From assembly GCA_010909165.1 (NCBI GenBank), contig MU008155.1, positions 1,178,001-1,242,000 on the forward strand: DNA of 64,000 nucleotides, in the 5' to 3' direction. The DNA comes from Anthoceros angustus (lineage: Eukaryota; Streptophyta; Anthocerotopsida; Anthocerotales; Anthocerotaceae). The notes beneath the pieces are model-generated. The model did not search any database and was not told the origin of the DNA. It worked only from the letters and a program-made list of their open reading frames with translations. Shown piece by piece: positions 57,900-64,000 of the stretch (within the stretch, counting starts at the first letter, position 1; every line of letters starts with the position of its first letter). A program made the translations under genes and the position numbers.

Positions 57900-58520
57900 A
57901 TGCAGCGTTGTTGGGGGTGGCACGACAGCAGGGCCCGGGAGGTCTCGCGCCACTAGGACCCGGGAGGTCATGACGGCAGGGCCCAAGAGTGAGCCAACTT
58001 CCAGGTTTAGAGTTTCACAAGTTTAGGTTTTTGTAGCGGCTGGTCTTCCAGGTTTAGGGTTTCATAGGTTTAGGATTTTGTGGCCGGTGGTTCGCTGGTT
58101 CGCTGGACGATTGCCCGAAGGAGTCAAGGTCGAGGGGGCAGCACTACGCTCCGTATGGCGAGCCCTAATAGGCTAGGCAAAGGCCCCCGCCTAGAGGGGC
58201 CGCAACCCACCAAAACACCTGACAACCCACCGCACAGACCCCCGCTCCTGAAATCTTGAATAGAAACCTTAAAACCCTATGGCTGGCCAAAACATGACAG
58301 CCCCGCCAAAGCTTGCTTAAACCAAAAAGTTGGGCCCCGCCACTGCAAAACTCTACCCCCTACCTGAAAACCCTAAAGCCACCACCGCAGAACCCTAAAC
58401 CTGGAAGACCAGCCGTCGTAAAACCCTAAACCTGTAAAACCCTAAACCTTGAAGGCGGCTCACCGAGCCCTCCACTACAAAACTCCACCCCTTGCACGAA
58501 AACCCTAAAGGCGATGCCGC
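57900..58520. repeat. Telomere-like motif cluster in inverted arms
   Basis: Several ggtttagggttt phrases at about 57995-58085 and their complements ccctaaacc at about 58365-58515. The arms share gcggctggtcttccaggttt. The motif equals the plant telomere/telobox sequence AAACCCTA in degenerate, interspersed form. No gene. Confidence 0.65.
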
Positions 58521-59579
58521 AGCTCTAGACATGTGAAACCCTATACTTGGGTTGTTCTCTGAATCATGCCATTCTCGTTTGTTCCTGCTCTCTCCCCTAC
58601 GGTGCAGTCCACTCTTTCAGTGGTAGTCAAGGACACCCCCTATCCAATCTGCGCTCAGCAGTGTTGTGGGGTCAAGGGGGTGAAATGTCATATCGGGCAC
58701 AAACACAAGGACTTCGACCAAACCACTTAGCAGGCCCAAGAGAAATTTAGATATTTTCAAACTCATCGCGGCTGAATCGCGTGTCATACTCCTTGGAGTT
58801 GGCATCCAGATGCAACCATCGTGGCAAGTCCAATAGGAACAGGGCAAACGGACGGGGTTCCACAAACTGAGCCATTCTCACGATGTCACCAAAAATTATT
58901 CCTATCCTGCATGATCTCCCGGAAGCATCTCTGATCGTCTTCAACTTATCGGACGGGGTCTCCAGAATTGTCATCATCCGCCATAATCTTCCACGCTTTG
59001 GCCTTCAACACATGTTCGTTGAAAACATGCGGTCTCGAGTGAGGGCTTCCTAGAACGTGAGGTTGACCGAGTAGGTCCGGGCCCTTTGGCCTTAGTGTCG
59101 AGTAGGTCCGCTAACAATGGAGTTTGACTTGTCGAGTTCTACCCAAAGTAGTTGCAAGTAGTAGAATGAAGGTGTAGTTACGAAACATTCCCTTGAGATC
59201 GAACCACTTACTACACGATACGGGACATAGTGTGCGCCGGTTGGTCCGCTAGCGGAAGTCGCCCACAAGGGAGCATCCAAACTCGAGCGGATGTATAGCC
59301 CAATTGGATAGGTGAAGGACGCTAGCACGATCGAGGCGGACCTAGCCTCCTTTTGCCGTCAGCTTCTCCTTCTCGATCCCCGGCGGGCTCTCCACCTTCC
59401 GCCTTGTAGCCTAGGCCTCCGTCGACCCTAGAGTTCGACCATGCGTCGCTTAGTGGCCTCCACCTCCTGCGTTCTTTCATAGGCCCGGCCCCCAGATCAT
59501 ACCATGTGTGACTGATGTCATGACTCGCCTGACTTCTTCCTTCTTCTACCACGGTGGCGGGCGAACTCCTTCAAATCCC
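58521..59579. other. Unassigned spacer with SINE-like fragment
   Basis: No supported coding region. The block at 59180-59260 matches the SINE-like piece at 21425-21510 on the same strand (ggttcgatctca B-box-like, then accaaccggcgcacactatg). Confidence 0.4.
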
Positions 59580-59770
59580 GCAATGCCTACCAACAAGTAC
59601 CCGCAATGCCTACCAACAAGTACCCGCAATGCCTACCAAGAAGTACTTTGCAGACACTATACGAAAAGAAGTGCCCACCAAGTACATATACGAAAAGAAG
59701 TGCCTACCAAGAAGTACTTTGCAGACACTTCGGAAAAGAAGTACTTTGCAGACACTATACGAAACCAAAG
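59575..59770. repeat. Nested minisatellite upstream of PPO3
   Basis: Three copies of a 23-bp unit (cgcaatgcctaccaacaagtacc) grade into repeats of aagaagtactttgcagacac and tatacgaaaagaagtgc. Not present upstream of PPO2. Confidence 0.85.
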
Positions 59771-59992
59771 CTCTGTCCTGAGCGGGTAGTGGATCCACAT
59801 ATACATTGACTTTGCGAAGCGTGCGCATTTATTTTGTCCGACGATGTGCCACTGGCCGTGTGCAGTCCCAATCCCGACCTCCTTCCAAGTTCCTGCCTCC
59901 CTCCCGCGACGTGCCATGGCGCCAGCAGATATCGAGGGCATCCATGATGGGATGGGTGCCCACAATAATTCATCTGGCCGGAGGCCGGAAGC

Positions 59993-59999
59993 TATAAAG
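59993..59999 (+). promoter_or_regulatory. TATA box of PPO3
   Basis: tataaag in a ggccggaagctataaagaag context, 80 bp before the PPO3 ATG. The aligned PPO2 site reads ttcaaataagc. Confidence 0.65.
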
Positions 60000-60078
60000 A
60001 AGCAAATAGGCGTGTAGCAGAATCAGCCCATCTCGCTCGCTCCAGGCCCCCAGGACGAGCGGTCGTGAGCGTGGAGCC

Positions 60079-62204
60079 ATGGATACCAGCAGCGCCTTGG
60101 CGGGCTGCCTGTCGGCCAGCGCAGCCGCGGCGTGTGCTGCGAGTGTGAGAGGCGGCTCGTTCCGGGTGCGCCCAGCGGCGTCCGGTGGCCGGGAAGCGGC
60201 AGGTGCAACCACGCGGTGGCGGTGCGGGCGGAGAAGAATGCCGACACCGGCAGCAGCAAGAGCCGGAGGAGCTCCTTGCGGGGACTCTGGCCGGGACCAT
60301 CCTGCTCCTGAGCGGCTACGCCCTGGGAGGCGTGGAGTCAGGCCCGCTCCCGGCCCCGATCTCTCCAAGTGCACCACGGCGTACATGACCGCGGACAAGA
60401 CCTACCCCGACGGAGTGCTGCCCGCCTGGATACACGGCCCCCAGACATCATCGACTTCAGGCCCGACCCCAAGATCCCCTTCCGCATCCGGCCCCCGCTC
60501 CACACCATCGACGAGGCGTATGCGAAGAAGTTCAACCTGGCGTACGAGAGGATGCGCGCGCTGCCGGAGGACGATCCCCGGAGCTGGTACCAGCAGGCCA
60601 AGGTGCACTGCTCCTACTGCAACGGCGCCTTCCCTCTGGCCAAGGGCCAGCCGGGCGCCGTGGAGCAGATCCACTTCACCTGGTTCTTCTACCCCTTCCA
60701 CCGCGCCGAGCTCTACTTCCACGAGCGGATTCTGGCGAGCCTTATCGACGACCCCACCTTCGCGCTACCCCTTCTGGAACTGGGACAACCAGAGCCTCAC
60801 CGCGGTGCTAACCGTGTGCCGGCCTACTTCAACGACCCGCCTTCGCCGGCCTCTACGACAAGAACCGCAATGCCCTCCACATGCCGGAGGAAAGTACCCG
60901 ATCGTCGATCTCGGTATTTCGGCAAGGTGAGTACACATCCGAGGATCAGGTGCGGGCCAACAATCTCGCCGTCATGTACAATGCCGTGGCCACCACGCTC
61001 ACGGCCCGGGATTTTCTGGGGCAAGTCCTTCGCGGACGGCACCAACGGCGACGGCACCACAGTCGGGCAGGCCGGGAGCGTGGAGGGCGCGCCTCACCAG
61101 CGTGCACATCTGGGGCGGGGACAAGGCCAATTTTCCCGTCATCAATGCGGTAAGCCAGGAGCGAATTTTTGATCCGTGCTGCTGGCATTGGCATTGTTGG
61201 CGCACTGGCTCGAGGATCTCATGATGGAACTTGTTGGGTTTTGTTGGGTTCCTTTGGGTTGGGCCTGCCAGGATTTGGGCAACTTTGCAACTGCGGCATT
61301 CGACCCGCTCTTCTTCCAGCTGCACGGGAACGTGGACCGGCTGTGGAAGGTTTGGGAGGGGCTGCCGTCCGACCAGACGTCCACCGGAAAGCCCGTGCGG
61401 AAGGTGAAGCTGGCGGACGGCAGGATCCGTGGAGACGACTACAGGCAGAACTACCCAGACAAGGAGTTTTTGGACGCCGCATTCCTCTTCTACAACGAGA
61501 AGAAGCAGTTGGTGCGGATCAAGGTGAGTGACACTCTGGACCAGAGGGGCAGCTTGCGCTACGACTACCCCGACCTCAAGTCCGATCTTGCCTGGCTCAA
61601 CTACGGCACGGTGCTGAGCGCGGCCAGTGGGCTGGGTGATGCCACGGCCAGCGCCGCCCTGCTGCAGGAGTATGCCAAGGACCCGAAGAGCGTCATTGAC
61701 CAGCTGCGGAAGACGGTCAAGCCTGCTGCTGCTGGGTTTCAGGCGGATGATTTCCCGGAGTTCGGGTCCCGGAAGGCCCGGGGCAACAAGGAGCAGGATC
61801 TTGGGGACAAGCCCGTCACGCTAAGGGTGATACCGGAGCCCCTTACACCTGAGTTGAGGGGCCTGGATTTCGAGGACCTAGAGAAGACTCTAGTGCTGCA
61901 AGGTGTGTTGGTGCCCAAAGAGGGTAACCTTGCCTTCTCTGTCTTCATCAACTTCCCTAGCGCAGATGACAAGACTTCCAAGGCTATCCCCCAGTACGTC
62001 GGCTCCTACTCAAGCATTCCCGAGGGCAAGCAAGGCGGTGATGTGGGCAAGTATCGCAGAGTGGATGTGCGCTTTTCCGTCACTGCCAACATCGAGCTGC
62101 TGGGTATTAAGAAGCTGTCCAAGCTGTTGGTCACCATTGTGCCTCAAGGTGATGATACTGAGAGGGGTGTGAAGCTCAAGGGAGCTCTACTCGACTTGGA
62201 TTAG
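60079..62204 (+). CDS. Polyphenol oxidase 3 (5' exon frame breaks)
   Basis: Exons 60079-61149 and 61272-62204, with a 122-bp GT-AG intron. Exon 2 is fully open and reads to a proper stop (FFQLHGNVDRLW, DWL and KFDV-type domains). Exon 1 encodes the same transit peptide, CuA and CuB motifs as PPO2 but in several frames. Relative to PPO2, single bases are missing from runs near 60198, 60268, 60356, 60803, 60836, 60885, 60914, 60928 and 61018, with one ca or ac lost near 61097 and one base gained near 60768. Because breaks cluster in runs of C or G while amino-acid motifs stay perfect, consensus error or very recent decay are both possible. The TATA box is at 59993. Confidence 0.8.
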
Positions 62205-64000
62205 GCACTGGTGCCGAGATTACGGTGTCATTTGGTCCCTCACCTGGGTGTTCCCTTGACACCTGCACACGGCTACCTGGCACAATCCAGTACGAGCAGA
62301 AATTGATCAAGATGGTTGTACTCTTGTCAATTTTGCTTCCAATGCAAAGACGTGCCCATTTTGCTCTGTCACATTTACGCCTCATCAGATCTGTCGTGCA
62401 TCTCACTTGTTACTACTTTGGCAGTCATTTTGCAACCCCCGTACGAGTATATGTTCATCACCTGACACTCCTGATGACAAGAGAGTCTGGGTGGGAAGAT
62501 ATCCACTCCGATAGGATAAGGAGCTGCTCAACTCCTGACACCTGCACACTGCTACCTGGCACAATCTAGTACTAGCAGAAATTGATCAAGATGGGTCTCT
62601 TTCTTGTCAACTTTGCTTCCCATGCACAGACGTGCCCATTTTGCTCTGTCACATTCACGCCTCATCAGAGCAGTCGTGCATCTCACTTGTTACTACTTTG
62701 GCAGTCACTTTGCATCCCCCGTACGAGTCGCATGTTCATCACCTGACACTCCTGATGACAAGAGAGAGTCTGGGTGGGAAAATATCCACTCCGATGGGAG
62801 AAGGAGCTGCTCACCTCCTGAGTTGCTTTCTCACCAACGAGAAAACAATTCATTCTGCATTAAATCCTTGTACATATCAGGCCGGACGCTGTGCTGTGAG
62901 CAGCTAGTATGTCTGCTCACAGCTACACACAGCTGCGAGGAAGTGGAGCCAGGTTGACACACACCTTCTCTCAACATCGTTCCAATTAGTCTAACGGTGT
63001 GCTGTGAGCAGCTAGTATGACTGCGCATAGCAACATATAGCTGCCAGGACGTGGAGCGAGGTTGACACACACATGCTTTCAACATCGTTCAAATTAGTCT
63101 AACGTGAGAATTTCCATTCCGAGCCTTGAATGACCTATGACCACGAATTTCAGAGTGCTGCTTGTTGTTGGAGAAATGTCAATTTCAAAGCAAGAGCGAG
63201 TGGCCGAGGGTGGTGAGAGCAACCTCTTCAACTAGCAAAACTACTAACAAGGCTTTTCGTGATGTAAAGAATACAAACTTTCATGCCTCAACAGTTGTGG
63301 CAAAACTTGTCACAATATCCTTCCTAGTTGTGGACGCATGGACAAGAGGAAAATCCAAGCCATCAACACAGGCTTATGGTGATTGAAAATCAACACAAAC
63401 GCGAGGTAAAGATACAATCAAAATGCAAAATGCACATATCCGATCTAAAACCCGCCCAAACCCTTGTATAGGGTGGAGAGCCTATAGGTGTAGTAATATA
63501 GCACTTATATGATATTGTATTTTATTGAGGAAAAACAATGGGAAAAATCCATTTAGCACAAAGACGCGACAATGAAGGTGGACCTCGAGGGTCAGGTGAA
63601 AAGAGTGACTAAGCTTCTTACCTAAAGTTACCTACTCCTCCTAGAATATCATATGCAGGAAGAACAAATGGTCTATAAATGACGGAGGAAGAGGAAGAAG
63701 CATCACTTGCTGTCGCCCCCTTGTGAAGGATTGCCATCAACAGGGCCCTTCGAAAGGCAATGGAGACTCACTGGGTTAGAATGAAATAAGAAAGGGACAA
63801 CCTCGCCATGCCCGGGGCGTCGAGGATTTGGCGCAGACTTGAGAAATTGATCGTTCGTAGCCATTGCCCATGCACTTGCATGCATACCAACACATTATAT
63901 ATGGCAAGATAGTAATCACTATGCCCTCCCGTAAAAAAGGTAAAGAAAAACCAAAAATAAAACTAGAAATAAAAAAAAAACCCTCACAAAAATCCCAAAA
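62205..64000. repeat. PPO3 downstream flank, copy of 55439-57250
   Basis: Collinear and nearly identical to the PPO2 flank, including its internal 290-bp and 105-bp direct repeats, up to the window end. Together with PPO2/PPO3 this marks a segmental duplication with an offset of about 6.77 kb. Confidence 0.9.

Overview
This is a nuclear segment of a land plant, most likely a non-seed plant (bryophyte or lycophyte grade; the window does not settle which). The families point this way: thylakoid-targeted polyphenol oxidases, a BURP-domain protein, GIL1/DUF641 proteins, a cytosolic tRNA-Pro and ribosomal protein eL37. Genes have canonical GT-AG introns that are mostly 60-170 bp. GC-rich gene islands alternate with AT-rich repeat-laden stretches.

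Layout. (1) 1-9.7 kb: a duplicated two-gene module. Each unit has an HSPA12/Hsp70-like ATPase on + converging on a GIL1/DUF641 coiled-coil gene on -. The first Hsp70-like copy is a decayed pseudogene cut by the window start; the second is intact. (2) 9.7-12.4 kb: AT-rich repeats, a possible LINE remnant, a 63-bp coiled-coil-type repeat and a tRNA-Pro(AGG) gene preceded by two tRNA 5'-half relics. (3) 12.7-17.7 kb: a third GIL1-like gene, a Gly/Asp/His-rich repeat protein with nested repeats, a relic of a DUF641 tail, and an unrecognised ORF. (4) 17.8-20.5 kb: a complete seven-exon Vms1/ANKZF1 gene (ribosome quality control). (5) 20.5-28 kb: repeat land, with a long inverted repeat around a GC-rich core and a 1.94-kb tandem duplication that carries decayed CENP-B/psq-type transposase pieces and arrays of a splice-flanked 78-bp micro-exon. 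(6) 28.5-29.3 kb: RPL37. (7) 30.4-32.05 kb: a BURP gene with a strikingly Met/Asp-rich linker. (8) 34.5-49.3 kb: two tandem ZNFX1-like genes (SF1 helicase plus NFX1 zinc fingers). (9) 49.9-64 kb: three polyphenol oxidase genes; the second and third, with their downstream flanks, are a recent ~6.77-kb duplication.

Functionally the genes do not form one pathway. They fall into RNA/translation surveillance (ZNFX1-like helicases, Vms1, eL37, tRNA-Pro), stress or defence chemistry (PPOs, BURP) and a signalling-type pair (GIL1 plus HSPA12-like). Tandem duplication is the dominant local process: paired genes, triplicated intragenic repeats, duplicated 3' ends. Several frame breaks (PPO2, PPO3, both ZNFX1-like genes) are one-base losses, mostly in homopolymers and mostly in otherwise conserved frames. 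They may be assembly consensus errors rather than inactivation, and are marked as such.
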